A stretch of DNA of 64,000 nt from CAIYPG01 sp903864555 (GCA_947474715.1 CANJJT010000006.1:1-64000), one strand, 5' to 3'. Positions 1 through 9,203 are shown, counted from the first letter of the stretch. Numbers and translations: made by a program. Notes: generated by a model not told the origin, from the sequence alone.

Positions 1-2
1 TC

Positions 3-614
3 GCCGTCGAAGCCCGCTTTGTCGGATTTTCCGAGCAGAGCCGGGTCCGGCAGTCGCTGGTTCGCGCCGACATCCGGGCCGGCGGCAATCTGGTGGGGCA
101 CGCCACCGGCACCTGTGTGTTGCTGGATCTGCCACCGGACCAGCCGCGGCTGCCCTGGCCCTGGTTGCCGGAGGATTTCAGCTTCGAGTCCCTGCAGGGT
201 CTGGCGCTGGATGCGGCGGAAGCCGAAGGCCTGGCCGCTGGTGTCGCCGCCGACAGCGCGGCCACCGCGGAGCAACCCTTCATCGAGCATTTCTGGTGCG
301 GTATACCGCAGGCCAGGCAGGGCGGTGCCTCGCATCGCATTCCCGTGGCACGGCATCTGGCCAACCGTGGCGGTCACGTGCAGGGAGGCTTGCTGCTGGG
401 CATGGCCATGCGCGTGGCGCATGCCGCCACCCCGGCCGACATGCGCCTGTCCAACATTTCCGCCTACTTCATCAGCCCCGGGCTTGGCCCGGTGCTGGAT
501 GTCGAGTCGACCGTGATCCAGCAGGGCCGCAGCCTTGCGGTGGTGCGCACGTCCATACGGGCAGCCTCCGGCAAGCTGGTGCTCGAGGCTTCCAGCCAGC
601 ATGTGCTGGCCTGA
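3..614 (+). CDS. Double hot-dog thioesterase family protein (5' truncated)
   Basis: The reading frame is open from the first bases of the window, so the N-terminus lies outside it; about 203 residues are visible. Two hot-dog-like segments can be read. The first ends in VRADIRAGGNLVGHATGT, the usual last strands of a PaaI-type thioesterase domain. The second begins at NRGGHVQGGLLLGMA, which resembles the 'N..G..HGG' helix, and ends with RTSIRAASGKLVLEASS. A tandem arrangement is typical of acyl-CoA thioesterases that hydrolyse acyl-CoA to fatty acid and CoA. The substrate cannot be told. No partner gene follows closely; the next gene starts about 190 bp downstream. Confidence 0.7.
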   Translation, partial: AVEARFVGFSEQSRVRQSLVRADIRAGGNLVGHATGTCVLLDLPPDQPRLPWPWLPEDFSFESLQGLALDAAEAEGLAAGVAADSAATAEQPFIEHFWCGIPQARQGGASHRIPVARHLANRGGHVQGGLLLGMAMRVAHAATPADMRLSNISAYFISPGLGPVLDVESTVIQQGRSLAVVRTSIRAASGKLVLEASSQHVLA

Positions 615-801
615 GCTGTGGCTTCGTCATTGGCGACCAACATCGGCCCCGGCTCTGGAGACAGGGAGCCAGTAACGCATAAGTCATGCTGCCTATGCCG
701 ATTGCAGGGGCTACTCGGGCAGCTTGCCGCCCGGATGCGGTAGGCTGATGCCCGGATCGCTTGTTGCCTTGAATCTTTCGCCTCACCTACAGGAAGCCGC
801 C

Positions 802-1617
802 ATGAACCGGATGAAGCCTGCCATGCCCCTGGCTGCCCTTGCTTGTCTGAACCCCACTGCGCTTTCCCGGCGACGCTTTCTTGGCGTCGCGATGCTCGTG
901 GCCGGTATCACGGCGTGGCCGGCCGCCGGTCGTGTCGCCCATGCCGCTGATGCCGCCACTGCCACTGCTGCCACATCGGCGGCATCCAGCCGGCCGAAGA
1001 TCGGCATCATCGGTTCGGGTCGCATCGGCAGCACACTGGGCACTGCCTGGCTGAGGTCGGGCCATGAGGTGATGTTCTCCTCGCTGGACCTGGAACAGGA
1101 CAAGGCGCTGGCCGCCAAACTCGGCAAGGGCGCGCATGCCGGCACGCCGCGCGAAGCCGCAGCCTTTGGCGAAGTGCTGCTGGTGTCCGTGCCATACAGC
1201 GCGCTGCCACAACTGGGCAAGGACCTCGCCGGAGAGATTCGCGGGAAAGTCATCATCGATACCAGCAATCCCATCCCGGGGCGCGATGGCGAGGTGGCCA
1301 CGCAGGCACTGGCGCGCGGTGCCGGCCTGGCTTCCGCGGACATGTTCCCCGGGGCACGCATCGTGCGCGCCTTCAATGCCATTGGTTTTGGCCGGCTGCA
1401 GGCCATCACGCAGGGCCAATCGTCCACGGTGGGCATGCCCATCGCGGGTGATGACGCCCACGCCATTGCAGTGGCTTCCGCGCTGGTGCGTGAAGCACGC
1501 CTGGAGCCGGTGCTGGTCGGCCCGCTGACCATGGGCCGGCATCTGCGCCCGGGCACACCGCTGGCCGGCGAACTGACGCCGGACCAGATCCGCAAGCTCA
1601 TTCCCACGCTGAACTAG
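802..1617 (+). CDS. Exported NADPH-dependent F420 reductase-like oxidoreductase
   Basis: 271 residues from ATG 802, which has AGGAAG about 6 bp upstream; in-frame starts further upstream have no such site. A twin-arginine signal (SRRRFLG, followed by a hydrophobic stretch ending near AHA) precedes the catalytic part, which opens with the Rossmann motif GIIGSGRIGSTLG. The segments IIDTSNP and VRAFNAIGF are typical of the NADP oxidoreductase/F420-dependent family, which transfers hydride between NAD(P)H and a deazaflavin or other acceptor. Export by Tat suggests that the cofactor is bound before transport. The stop codon TAG lies inside the first four bases (CTAG) of a repeat element, so the present C-terminus may have been set by that insertion. 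Confidence 0.75.
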   Translation: MNRMKPAMPLAALACLNPTALSRRRFLGVAMLVAGITAWPAAGRVAHAADAATATAATSAASSRPKIGIIGSGRIGSTLGTAWLRSGHEVMFSSLDLEQDKALAAKLGKGAHAGTPREAAAFGEVLLVSVPYSALPQLGKDLAGEIRGKVIIDTSNPIPGRDGEVATQALARGAGLASADMFPGARIVRAFNAIGFGRLQAITQGQSSTVGMPIAGDDAHAIAVASALVREARLEPVLVGPLTMGRHLRPGTPLAGELTPDQIRKLIPTLN

Positions 1618-1720
1618 GGAAACACTAATCAAGTCTCGAATCGAGGATCACCGCTCAAATGTTTCCTCTGAAGTGGGGATAGACAAGGGGGCGTAGTCCA
1701 CTTGTTCAGTGCTTCCCCAG
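1614..1720. repeat. MITE-like element, family 1, copy 1 (107 bp)
   Basis: About 20 bp imperfect terminal inverted repeats (left CTAGGGAAACACTAATCAAG; right end, reverse-complemented, CTGGGGAAGCACTGAACAAG, 16 of 20 identical) flank a core containing TCTCGAATCGAGGATCACCG. A second copy lies at 21384-21491. No reading frame is present. The CTAG at the left edge supplies the stop codon of the upstream gene. A CTAG-type 4 bp target would fit an IS5-type insertion, but no parent element is in the window. Confidence 0.7.
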
Positions 1721-1883
1721 GTCTCGCCGGTCCGGCAATGTCCCGTTTTGCCGGGGCGAAGGGCCAAAGGCCCGTCACTGTATCCCGGGTTTTATTGCAC
1801 AATCCCGCCTCGGCAGCGGGCCACCGCAAAGCTGCACGCTTGCATGCTGCCGAACAGACCAATACAAACCGGAGAAAGACCCA

Positions 1884-2855
1884 ATGAAGAAGATCGCATG
1901 GCTTTTCTGCGCGGCGGCAGTAGCAGCCTTGCAGGCCACGGCAGCCCTGGCGCAGAACTATCCCACGCGCGCCATCCGCATGGTGGTGCCGTTTCCGCCT
2001 GGCGGACCCAATGACATTCTGGCGCGTCTGCTGGCGCAAAAGACCAGCGAGCAGGTCGGCCATCCGGTGGTGCTGGACAACCGCGGCGGGGCCGGTGGTG
2101 TGATCGGCACCGATGCCGTGGCGAAAGCCGCCGCCGATGGCTACACCCTGCTGTTCTCGGGCACGGCATCACTGTCCATCAACCCCAGCCTGTACGCCAA
2201 GCTGCCTTATGACCCGCTGACCGATTTCGCGCCCATCACCCTGGTGGGCACGGCGCCCAGCATATTCATCCTGCATCCTTCCGTGCCGGTGAAATCCATC
2301 AAGGAACTGATCGATTACACCAGGGCCAATCCGGGCAAGCTCAACTTCGCCTCCGCCGGCATCGGCACGCCTCCGCACCTGGGTGGCGAGTTGTTCAACA
2401 CCATGGCCGGGGTGAACATGGTGCATGTGCCCTACAAGGGCGGCGGGCCGGCCACGGCGGATCTGCTGGCCGGACAGGTGCAGCTATACATCTCCGGCAT
2501 CTCGACCGCCATCCCGCTGGTGAAGGAAGGCAAGGTGCGCGGCATCGCGGTCACCAGTTCCAAGCGTACTTCCTTGCTGCCGGACACGCCGACCGTGGCT
2601 GAATCGGGCCTGCCCGGCTTCGAAGTCGGAAACTGGTATGCCATCGTCGCGCCTGCGGGCACGCCGCGCCCGATCGTCAACCGGCTCAATGCCGAGCTGA
2701 ACAAGGCCATTGCCCTGGCTGACGTGCGCAAGCGCTTCTTCGAGCTGGCGGTCGAGCCCATGGGCAGTACCCCCGAGGAGCTGGCGGCCTACAACAAGAG
2801 TGAAATCACCAAGTGGGCGCGCGCCATCAAGGCGGCAGGTATGAAGCCGGAGTAA
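1884..2855 (+). CDS. Tripartite tricarboxylate transporter substrate-binding protein (Bug family)
   Basis: 323 residues with a clear Sec signal peptide (MKKIAWLFCAAAVAALQATAALAQ) cleaved near ALA-QN. The mature protein opens with YPTRAIRMVVPFPPGGPNDI, the Bug signature, followed by VLDNRGGAGGVIGTDAV and ADGYTLL. Bug proteins are periplasmic receptors that bind carboxylates or related small organic molecules. Some deliver them to TctAB membrane partners and many are orphans. No tctA or tctB gene lies nearby, so this is an orphan receptor. AGAAAG just upstream of ATG 1884 supports the start. A rho-independent terminator follows. Confidence 0.9.
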   Translation: MKKIAWLFCAAAVAALQATAALAQNYPTRAIRMVVPFPPGGPNDILARLLAQKTSEQVGHPVVLDNRGGAGGVIGTDAVAKAAADGYTLLFSGTASLSINPSLYAKLPYDPLTDFAPITLVGTAPSIFILHPSVPVKSIKELIDYTRANPGKLNFASAGIGTPPHLGGELFNTMAGVNMVHVPYKGGGPATADLLAGQVQLYISGISTAIPLVKEGKVRGIAVTSSKRTSLLPDTPTVAESGLPGFEVGNWYAIVAPAGTPRPIVNRLNAELNKAIALADVRKRFFELAVEPMGSTPEELAAYNKSEITKWARAIKAAGMKPE

Positions 2856-2898
2856 TTGCGGCAAGCCCTATCCTCAACGAAGGGCGAGTGAAAGGAAG

Positions 2899-2924
2899 GC
2901 CGGCATCGGTGTGCCGGCTTTTTT
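2899..2924 (+). terminator. Rho-independent terminator after the Bug gene
   Basis: The perfect 7 bp stem GCCGGCA/TGCCGGC with a 6-base loop is followed directly by six T residues, 44 bp after the stop codon. Confidence 0.85.
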
Positions 2925-2940
2925 GATTGCCGGTTCAATG

Positions 2941-2999
2941 TGATCAATACTGTATGCCAATCCATTACAGCATTGGATTAATAGACTGATTGTGATCAG
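2941..2999 (-). repeat. 59 bp three-block intergenic element, copy C
   Basis: Read on the minus strand it has CTGATCACAATCAGT, then 8 bases, CCAATGC, 22 bases and TTGATCA. The spacing is identical to copies at 19736, 52248 and 41293. It lies between the terminator of the Bug gene and the antiporter gene. Confidence 0.65.
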
Positions 3000-3140
3000 T
3001 CAAAATGACAGGTATTTAAGCCCGCCACCGTTGCGCTCGTATCGGTCACAGGCGCCTTTCGGCGGTCGGGTGCTCTCCTGCAGCGCAGGGCCTTTCTGGT
3101 AGGCTGTACAGGTGGCTTGGACATCAAGCTTACTTGCAAT

Positions 3141-3190
3141 GCGTCGCAACCCGTCGCAACCCGTCGCAGCACGTCGCAGCCCGTCGTAAT
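3141..3190. repeat. 10 bp tandem repeat, five units
   Basis: Five consecutive 10-mers of the form CCGTCGCARC (the first begins GCGTCGCAAC, the last is the decayed CCGTCGTAAT). They lie 100-150 bp upstream of the antiporter start. No protein of the usual composition is encoded here. Confidence 0.8.
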
Positions 3191-3288
3191 ACGCCGGCAA
3201 CACTTCAATGACGCAGCAAGTCACCGGAATGCCTGTGCCTTCAGCGCATTGTCATTGTTGCCAGTCCCGTTAAGGAATCATCATCGTC

Positions 3289-4716
3289 ATGATCCCCACG
3301 CAATCTCTTTTGTTCGGCCATCTATCCGGCTGTCTGCAGCGCCGGCCCTGGCATGCCGGCCGCCACGTCGCGCTCCTGGTGGCGGCCTGCCTGGTGTCGG
3401 CCGATGCCCTGGCCGCCGGCAGTGAAAGCAACGCCCGGCTGTTCGGCGTGCTGGCCATCCTCATCGTGCTGGCCAAGCTGGGCAGCCTGGTGGAGCGTTT
3501 CCGCCAGCCCGCGGTGCTGGGTGAAATCCTGATCGGCGTGCTGGTGGGCAATCTGGCGCTGGCCGGCTTCGATTTCTTCGAGTCATCCAAGCAGGACGCC
3601 ATCCTGCAGTTCCTCGCCGAACTGGGTGTCGTGGTGCTGCTGTTCCAGATCGGCCTGGAGTCCAGTGTGTCCTCGATGATGAAGGTGGGCATGCGCGCGC
3701 TGGCGGTGGCCATGGTCGGCGTGGTGGTGCCGTTCGCCCTGGGCACCATGGTCGTCGGGCCCTGGCTGTTTCCGCAGGCCGATTTCAATGCCCATCTGTT
3801 CTTCGGCGCCACGCTCACGGCCACCAGCGTCGGCATCACGGCGCGGGTGTTTCAGGACATGGGTGCGTTGCAGTCTCGCGAATCGCAGATCGTGCTGGGT
3901 GCCGCCGTCATCGATGACGTGATCGGGCTGGTGATACTGGCGGTGGTGTCAGGCATCGTCCGCTCGGGCAGCATCAGCGCCATGGAGGTGCTTTTCATAT
4001 CCGGCAAGGCCATCGGCTTTCTGGTGACCGCACTGATCGCCGGACAGTACCTGGCGCGCCTGTTCACCGGCCTGTTCCGCCACATCAGCACCTCGGTCGG
4101 CTCGCAACTGGTACTGGCGCTGGCAGCCTGCCTGATGTTTGCCTACATCGCGTCCCTGCTGGGACTGGCGCCCATCGTCGGCGCCTTCGCCGCCGGCCTG
4201 GTCCTCGATGCCGTGCATTTCCGGCACTTTGACGCACCGGGCATCGTCCACGAGGTGAGCGAGTCGCTGGCCGACTCCAGCACCGATGTGCGCCGGCGGG
4301 TCATGGCCGTGCTCAACCGCCATGCCGAGCACACCCTGGAGCAACTGGTGGCGCCGCTCGGTTACATCCTGGTGCCCTTGTTCTTTGTCTACACCGGCAT
4401 GCAGGTCAATCTGGCCGTGCTCGCAGACAGCCATGTGCTGGTGACCGCCTTGCTGGTGACGCTGCTGGCATTCGGCGGCAAGCTGGTATCGGGCCTCGTC
4501 GCCGGCCCGGTCAACAAGTGGATCGTTGGCTGGGGCATGGCCCCGCGCGGCGAGGTGGGGCTGATCTTTGCCGTGGTGGGCAAGCAGCTGGGTGTGGTCG
4601 ACGACCAGGAGTTTGCCGTGTTCGTGATCATGGTGATGCTGACCACGCTGCTCACGCCGCCGCTGTTGTCGTGGCTGATCCGGCGCCAGGGCGGGCTTGC
4701 CCAGCCCTCTGCCTGA
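3289..4716 (+). CDS. CPA2-family cation:proton antiporter (KefB/NhaP-like)
   Basis: 475 residues, largely hydrophobic, with about 11-13 membrane segments. An N-terminal hydrophobic stretch ending in ADALAAG may act as a signal or first helix. Family signatures include GEILIGVLVGN (about residue 78), LLFQIGLESS, the ion-site region GAAVIDDVIGLVIL (two adjacent Asp), PIVGAFAAGLVLD and the late MAPRGEVGLIFAVVG. No C-terminal TrkA-N regulatory domain is present, so it resembles the simple Na+/H+ or K+/H+ exchangers. Acts in the inner membrane in pH or cation homeostasis; the ion is not predictable. AAGGAA precedes ATG 3289. Confidence 0.85.
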   Translation: MIPTQSLLFGHLSGCLQRRPWHAGRHVALLVAACLVSADALAAGSESNARLFGVLAILIVLAKLGSLVERFRQPAVLGEILIGVLVGNLALAGFDFFESSKQDAILQFLAELGVVVLLFQIGLESSVSSMMKVGMRALAVAMVGVVVPFALGTMVVGPWLFPQADFNAHLFFGATLTATSVGITARVFQDMGALQSRESQIVLGAAVIDDVIGLVILAVVSGIVRSGSISAMEVLFISGKAIGFLVTALIAGQYLARLFTGLFRHISTSVGSQLVLALAACLMFAYIASLLGLAPIVGAFAAGLVLDAVHFRHFDAPGIVHEVSESLADSSTDVRRRVMAVLNRHAEHTLEQLVAPLGYILVPLFFVYTGMQVNLAVLADSHVLVTALLVTLLAFGGKLVSGLVAGPVNKWIVGWGMAPRGEVGLIFAVVGKQLGVVDDQEFAVFVIMVMLTTLLTPPLLSWLIRRQGGLAQPSA

Positions 4717-4832
4717 GAGCGCCTCTGCATAGGGATGTCGTGGTGGCGATGTTTCCCTGCGTTTTTCAGGCCTTCCTTGACCGCCAGTGCTACCGTATTC
4801 ATCTGAAATATCAACCCTTGTTGCATTGACCC

Positions 4833-5813
4833 ATGAAGATACTGATCACCCGCACCATTGCCGACGAACTCTTGGCCGAACTGCGCCTGGCCTACGAGGT
4901 GGATGACAGCCAGCAGCAGGATGGCCCGCATCCCGAGGCGGAACTGCGCCGGCGCATTGCCGACTGCGATGCGGTCATGCTCTTCGGTGATCGCTTCGAT
5001 GCGGACACCGTGGCCGCCGCCGGCCGGCTGAAGGCGGTGTGCAACATCTCTGTCGGCTTCAACAATGTCGACGTCGCGGCCTGCAGTGCGCGCGGCATCC
5101 TGGTCACCAATGCACCCGAGGTCCTCGATGACACCACGGCCGACATGACCTGGGCGCTGTTGCTGGCCACGGCACGGCGCATTGCCGAGTCCGACCGCTG
5201 GCTGCGCGCCGGCCACTGGCAGGGCATGAAGTTCATCGACCGCTTCGGCCTGGATGTGCACCACGCCACCCTGGGCATCGTCGGCATGGGCCGGATCGGC
5301 CGCGCTGTGGCGCGCCGTGCCGCCGGTTTCGACATGCGCGTGATCTACCACAACCGCACGCGACTAGATGCGGCACTGGAGCGCGCGTCCAATGCCAGCC
5401 ATGTGCCGCTGGATGAGTTGCTGGCGCAGTCCGATTTCGTGTCCCTGCACCTGCCTTACACCGAGGCCAACCGCCATGTCATTGGCGCCGCCCAGTTGGC
5501 GCGGATGAAGTCTTCCGCCATCCTGGTGAATGCTTCGCGCGGCGGGCTGGTCGACGAGACGGCCCTGATCGAGGCGCTGCGCGAGGGGCGCATTGCCGGG
5601 GCGGGGCTGGATGTGTTCGATGGCGAGCCACGGGTGAACCCGGGCTTCCTGTCGCTGGACAATGTCGTGCTGGCGCCGCACATGGGCAGCGCCACGCGCG
5701 CCACCCGTGTCGCCATGGCGCGCCTGGCGATGGCCAACCTGCGTGCCGCCCTTGCCGGGGAAGTGCCATCCTGCCTGGTCAATCCGGAAGCGCTGGCGCA
5801 GCGGTGCACCTGA
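4833..5813 (+). CDS. D-2-hydroxyacid dehydrogenase (glyoxylate/hydroxypyruvate reductase type)
   Basis: 326 residues, the usual length. The NAD(P)-binding fold is marked by LGIVGMGRIGRAVARRA (about residues 148-164). The catalytic Arg sits in LVNASRGGLVDE, the Glu in DVFDGEPRVNP and the His in VLAPHMGSAT. These are the Arg-Glu-His residues of the family that reduces glyoxylate, hydroxypyruvate or 2-ketogluconate. Cytosolic. The gene stands alone, 116 bp after the antiporter. GhrB/TkrA-like assignment is by family only. Confidence 0.88.
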   Translation: MKILITRTIADELLAELRLAYEVDDSQQQDGPHPEAELRRRIADCDAVMLFGDRFDADTVAAAGRLKAVCNISVGFNNVDVAACSARGILVTNAPEVLDDTTADMTWALLLATARRIAESDRWLRAGHWQGMKFIDRFGLDVHHATLGIVGMGRIGRAVARRAAGFDMRVIYHNRTRLDAALERASNASHVPLDELLAQSDFVSLHLPYTEANRHVIGAAQLARMKSSAILVNASRGGLVDETALIEALREGRIAGAGLDVFDGEPRVNPGFLSLDNVVLAPHMGSATRATRVAMARLAMANLRAALAGEVPSCLVNPEALAQRCT

Positions 5814-5936
5814 GGCATCACGCGGAACGAGCTGCATGGTGGCTGGCGTGCCGGTAGCTTCGCTGCAGGCTTTCCACTATCATCTGCGCGCACTTTGCCG
5901 GGCTTGCCGGCGGGAATTTCACTGTCTGGCCTTTCT

Positions 5937-6374
5937 TTGAAAAAAACCACCTACCCCACCGCGCAGGACGCCGAGAATGCCTTCTACGAGGCGCTCGAGT
6001 CCGGCAATGTCGATGCCATGATGGAGGTCTGGGCCGAGGATGAGGAAATCATCTGCGTGCATCCCGGGCGTGAGCGGCTGGTGGGTTACGAGGCGGTGCG
6101 CGAGAGCTGGGTGCAGATTGCCGGCGGCGGGCAGAGGCTCAAGGTGCACCTGGCGGACCAGAGCGTGGTCCACGGCATGATGCTGGCGGTGCACAGCCTG
6201 CATGAGCACATCCGGGTCGAAGGCCAGCAGCGCGCCACCGTGCCCGTCGCGGTCACCAATGTCTACATGCGCACTGGTAACGGCTGGCGCATGGTGGTCC
6301 ATCATGCCTCGGCCGTGCCGCAGCGCCAGGTGCCGGTGGCCACCCACGTCAGCGGTCCCAAGGTCCTGCACTGA
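5937..6374 (+). CDS. SnoaL-like / DUF4440-type NTF2-fold protein
   Basis: 145 residues from TTG 5937, giving MKKTTYPTAQDAENAFYEALESGN, the usual N-terminus of this family. A longer TTG start at 5895 would add 14 residues. The segment MEVWAEDEEIICVHPG is typical of NTF2-like proteins that bind small ligands, as is a closing strand with GNGWRMVVHHASAVP. The function is unknown; members are often called ketosteroid isomerase-like. It lies 13 bp upstream of the YheT-type hydrolase and is probably cotranscribed with it. Confidence 0.75.
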   Translation: MKKTTYPTAQDAENAFYEALESGNVDAMMEVWAEDEEIICVHPGRERLVGYEAVRESWVQIAGGGQRLKVHLADQSVVHGMMLAVHSLHEHIRVEGQQRATVPVAVTNVYMRTGNGWRMVVHHASAVPQRQVPVATHVSGPKVLH

Positions 6375-6387
6375 CAGACCGAGGGGC

Positions 6388-7401
6388 ATGAGCGAGAACA
6401 CCACCGGCATCACCGCCGGGTCCGCTGCTCTGGAAGCCTATCGCGCACCCTGGTGGCTGAAGAACCGCCACCTGCACACCATTTATGCCGCGCTGAGCGG
6501 CCGCCGGCTGGCTCGTCCGGCATTGCGACGCGAGCGCTGGGACGCGCCCGACGGCGATTTTGTCGATGTCGATTTTCTTGACGGTCCGGCGCAGTCGCCG
6601 CTGGTGGTGCTGTTCCACGGTCTCGAGGGCAGTTCGGCCAGCCACTATGCAGGCGCAATGGCACGCCAGGTGGCGGCCTGCGGCTGGCGCTTTGCATTGC
6701 CGCATTTTCGTGGCTGTTCCGGCGAACCCAACCGGCTGCCGCGCGCCTACCATTCCGGCGACAGCGACGAGATCGACTGGCTGCTGCAGCGGTTCAGCGG
6801 GCTGGCCGGTGAGGGCGGGGTGTTCGCCGCCGGGGTGTCGCTGGGCGGCAATGCATTGCTGAAGTGGCTGGGCGAGCCCGGACGGGAGCGCGGCCGCGTG
6901 CAGGCGGCTGCGGCGGTTTCCGCGCCGCTCGACCTGCAACTGAGCGGCGACGGGCTGGCCCTCGGATTCAACCGGATCTACACGCGCATGTTCCTGGCGA
7001 CCATGAAGTCGCGCAGCGAGGACAAGCTGGCGCGCCATCCGGGCATATTCGATGCGCAGGCCATGCGTGTTTCCCGCACCCTGCGCGAGTTCGACAACGT
7101 CGTCACCGCGCCGCTGCACGGCTTTCGCGACACCGATGACTACTGGTCGCGCGCCAGTTCCCTGCCGCTGCTGCGGAACATCGCCCTGCCGACCCTGATC
7201 ATCAATGCCCTGGACGACCCTTTCGTGCCTTTGGCGGCATTGCCAGACCCGGCATCGTTGCCGGACTGCATCACGGCGGAATTCCCCGCCGAGGGCGGCC
7301 ATGTCGCCTTTGTCAGCGGCGCATTTCCCGGCCACCTGGACTGGTTGCCCCGGCGCCTGTTGCGGCACTTCCGGGCGGCAGTTCGCACCGACCATGCCTG
7401 A
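6388..7401 (+). CDS. YheT-family alpha/beta hydrolase
   Basis: 337 residues from ATG 6388, preceded by GAGGGG. The N-terminal AYRAPWWLKNRHLHTIYAAL motif is diagnostic of the YheT/ABHD1-3 group. VVLFHGLEGSSAS gives the oxyanion region and VSLGGNALLKWLGE the nucleophile elbow (G-x-S-L-G-G). INALDDPFVP carries the acid and GGHVAFV the His. This is a predicted carboxylesterase or lipid hydrolase of the cytosol. It follows the NTF2-fold gene by 13 bp. A family 2 repeat begins 33 bp after its stop. Confidence 0.88.
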   Translation: MSENTTGITAGSAALEAYRAPWWLKNRHLHTIYAALSGRRLARPALRRERWDAPDGDFVDVDFLDGPAQSPLVVLFHGLEGSSASHYAGAMARQVAACGWRFALPHFRGCSGEPNRLPRAYHSGDSDEIDWLLQRFSGLAGEGGVFAAGVSLGGNALLKWLGEPGRERGRVQAAAAVSAPLDLQLSGDGLALGFNRIYTRMFLATMKSRSEDKLARHPGIFDAQAMRVSRTLREFDNVVTAPLHGFRDTDDYWSRASSLPLLRNIALPTLIINALDDPFVPLAALPDPASLPDCITAEFPAEGGHVAFVSGAFPGHLDWLPRRLLRHFRAAVRTDHA

Positions 7402-7433
7402 GTCATGCGCGGGCTGTGGCACGCGCGGTAGAG

Positions 7434-7624
7434 TAGTGTCCTGAATCGTTAGTTCGTTGAATATGACTCTGTACCAAGACCTGCCCCATGATGCGAAAAA
7501 GGCCGAAATCTGTGCCAGACAAGGCGCAAAGCGGAGCAAGGTTGACCACCTTGCGAGCATTTGCAACGCGGTATGGCGGCGATTTCGGCCTTTTTCTTCA
7601 GCGAATTAGCGATTCAAGACACTA
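7434..7624. repeat. MITE-like element, family 2, copy A (191 bp)
   Basis: The ends are inverted repeats: TAGTGTCCTGAATCGTTAG on the left; on the right, reverse-complemented, TAGTGTCTTGAATCGCTAA. The core carries GCCAGACAAGGCGCAAAGCG and GCGAGCATTTGCAACGC, found again in the inverted copy at 30619-30817. No gene is encoded. An open frame runs from it into the downstream mutase but is not its real start. Confidence 0.75.
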
Positions 7625-7758
7625 GTCGCCCGCTGCTAAAATACCTACACCGGATAGCGTTGCAGGCCGTTCCAGGCTGTTTCAGGATCAGGCCATCACG
7701 GCAGTGGGCTCCGGTCCGGCTTGATCACCTCTCCCATCTTTCTTGCGACGCCTCCAAC

Positions 7759-9147
7759 ATGACAACAGCTTCCTCGCTCCCCCCGGCCGAGATCTTCAAG
7801 GCCTATGACATTCGCGGCATCGTCGGCCGGACCCTGACAGAAGAAGGGGTCCGGTTGATCGGTCGCGCGCTCGGCAGCGAGGCGCGCGCCCGCGGGCAGA
7901 CAGCCTTCGCCATCGGTCGTGACGGCCGCCTTTCCGGGCCGTCGCTGGCAGCGGCACTGGCCGAGGGCCTGTGCGCCAGTGGTGTCGATGTCATCGACAT
8001 CGGCATGGTGGCCACGCCCATGTCCTATTTCGCCGCACACCAGCTCGGCACCGGCAGCGCGGTGTCGGTCACCGGCAGCCACAACCCGCCGGAATACAAC
8101 GGCCTGAAGATGGTGCTGGGCGGCACCACGCTGTCCGGCGAGGACATCCAGCGCCTGCGCCAGCGCATCGAGACCGGTGATTTCACCAGCGGCCAGGGCA
8201 AGCTGACGCACGCCGACGTGCGCCAGGCCTATCTCGACCGCATCACCAGTGACGTGAAGCTGGCGCGGCCCATGCGTATCGCCGTGGATTGCGGCAACGG
8301 CGTGGCCGGGGCCACCGCGGCCGAGCTGTTCCGCACCCTGGGCTGCGAAGTGACCGAACTGTTCTGTGACGTGGATGGCACGTTTCCCAACCACCACCCC
8401 GATCCCTCGCAGCCGGAGAATCTCAAGGATGTGGCCGAGGCGGTGGCCAAGGGCGGGCTGGACCTCGGTTTTGCCTTCGATGGCGATGGCGATCGTCTCG
8501 GCGTGATCACGCGCAATGGCAAGCTCATCTTCCCGGATCGCCAGCTCATGCTGTTCGCGCGCGACGTGCTGTCGCGCTGCCCCGGCGCGGAAATCATCTA
8601 CGACGTGAAATGCACGCGCCAGCTGGCGCCCTGGATACGCAAATACGGCGGGGTGCCCAGCATGTGGAAGACCGGGCATTCGCTGATCAAGGCGCGCATG
8701 AAGGAGCGCAAGGCACCGCTGGCCGGCGAGATGAGCGGCCACATCTTCTTCGGCGAGCGCTGGTATGGCTTCGATGACGCCCAGTACGCCGGGGCGCGCC
8801 TGCTGGAGATCCTGTCCAAAGAAAGCGATCCGTCTGCGGTACTGGAATCGCTGCCCGATGCGCTCAGCACACCGGAGCTTCAGCTGGCCTTGAGTGAAGG
8901 CGAGCCGCACCGCCTGATCGCCGGCATGCAGGAGCGCGCGCAGTTTCCCGGCGCCGAGCAGGTCATCAAGCTGGATGGCCTGCGGGTCGAATACCCCGAT
9001 GGCTTCGGCCTGGCGCGCGCCTCCAACACCACACCGGTCATCGTACTGCGCTTCGAGGCCGACAATGCCCAGGCGCTGGCACGCATCCAGGCATCCTTCC
9101 GTGAAGTGCTGCTGGCAGCCAAGCCGGGCGCCAAGCTGCCCTTCTGA
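7759..9147 (+). CDS. algC: Phosphomannomutase/phosphoglucomutase (AlgC type)
   Basis: 462 residues from ATG 7759, which gives the family N-terminus (IFKAYDIRGIVG). Interconverts hexose-1-phosphates and hexose-6-phosphates to feed LPS and exopolysaccharide precursors. Signatures in order: TGSHNPPEYNGLK with the catalytic phosphoserine loop (about residues 105-117), the metal loop FAFDGDGDRLG, the sugar-binding loop GEMSGHIFF and a C-terminal phosphate-binding region (RASNTTPVIVLRFEA). Frames upstream of 7759 run through a repeat element and are unlikely to be translated. A strong terminator follows. Confidence 0.92.
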   Translation: MTTASSLPPAEIFKAYDIRGIVGRTLTEEGVRLIGRALGSEARARGQTAFAIGRDGRLSGPSLAAALAEGLCASGVDVIDIGMVATPMSYFAAHQLGTGSAVSVTGSHNPPEYNGLKMVLGGTTLSGEDIQRLRQRIETGDFTSGQGKLTHADVRQAYLDRITSDVKLARPMRIAVDCGNGVAGATAAELFRTLGCEVTELFCDVDGTFPNHHPDPSQPENLKDVAEAVAKGGLDLGFAFDGDGDRLGVITRNGKLIFPDRQLMLFARDVLSRCPGAEIIYDVKCTRQLAPWIRKYGGVPSMWKTGHSLIKARMKERKAPLAGEMSGHIFFGERWYGFDDAQYAGARLLEILSKESDPSAVLESLPDALSTPELQLALSEGEPHRLIAGMQERAQFPGAEQVIKLDGLRVEYPDGFGLARASNTTPVIVLRFEADNAQALARIQASFREVLLAAKPGAKLPF

Positions 9148-9179
9148 GCGTCAGCAACAGCACCCAGAGCAGGGGGGGC

Positions 9180-9203
9180 AAGGGGGACCATGTCCCCCTT
9201 TTT
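9180..9203 (+). terminator. Terminator of the mutase gene
   Basis: The stem AAGGGGGAC/GTCCCCCTT with loop CAT is followed by TTT, 33 bp after the stop. A second GC hairpin without a T-run (GCGAGGGGA/TCCCCTCGC) lies at 9310-9331. Confidence 0.8.

Noticed and set aside
2996..3224. Two minus-strand frames of about 70 codons over the 10 bp repeats
   Set aside because: The composition is driven by the tandem repeat and no ribosome site precedes them.
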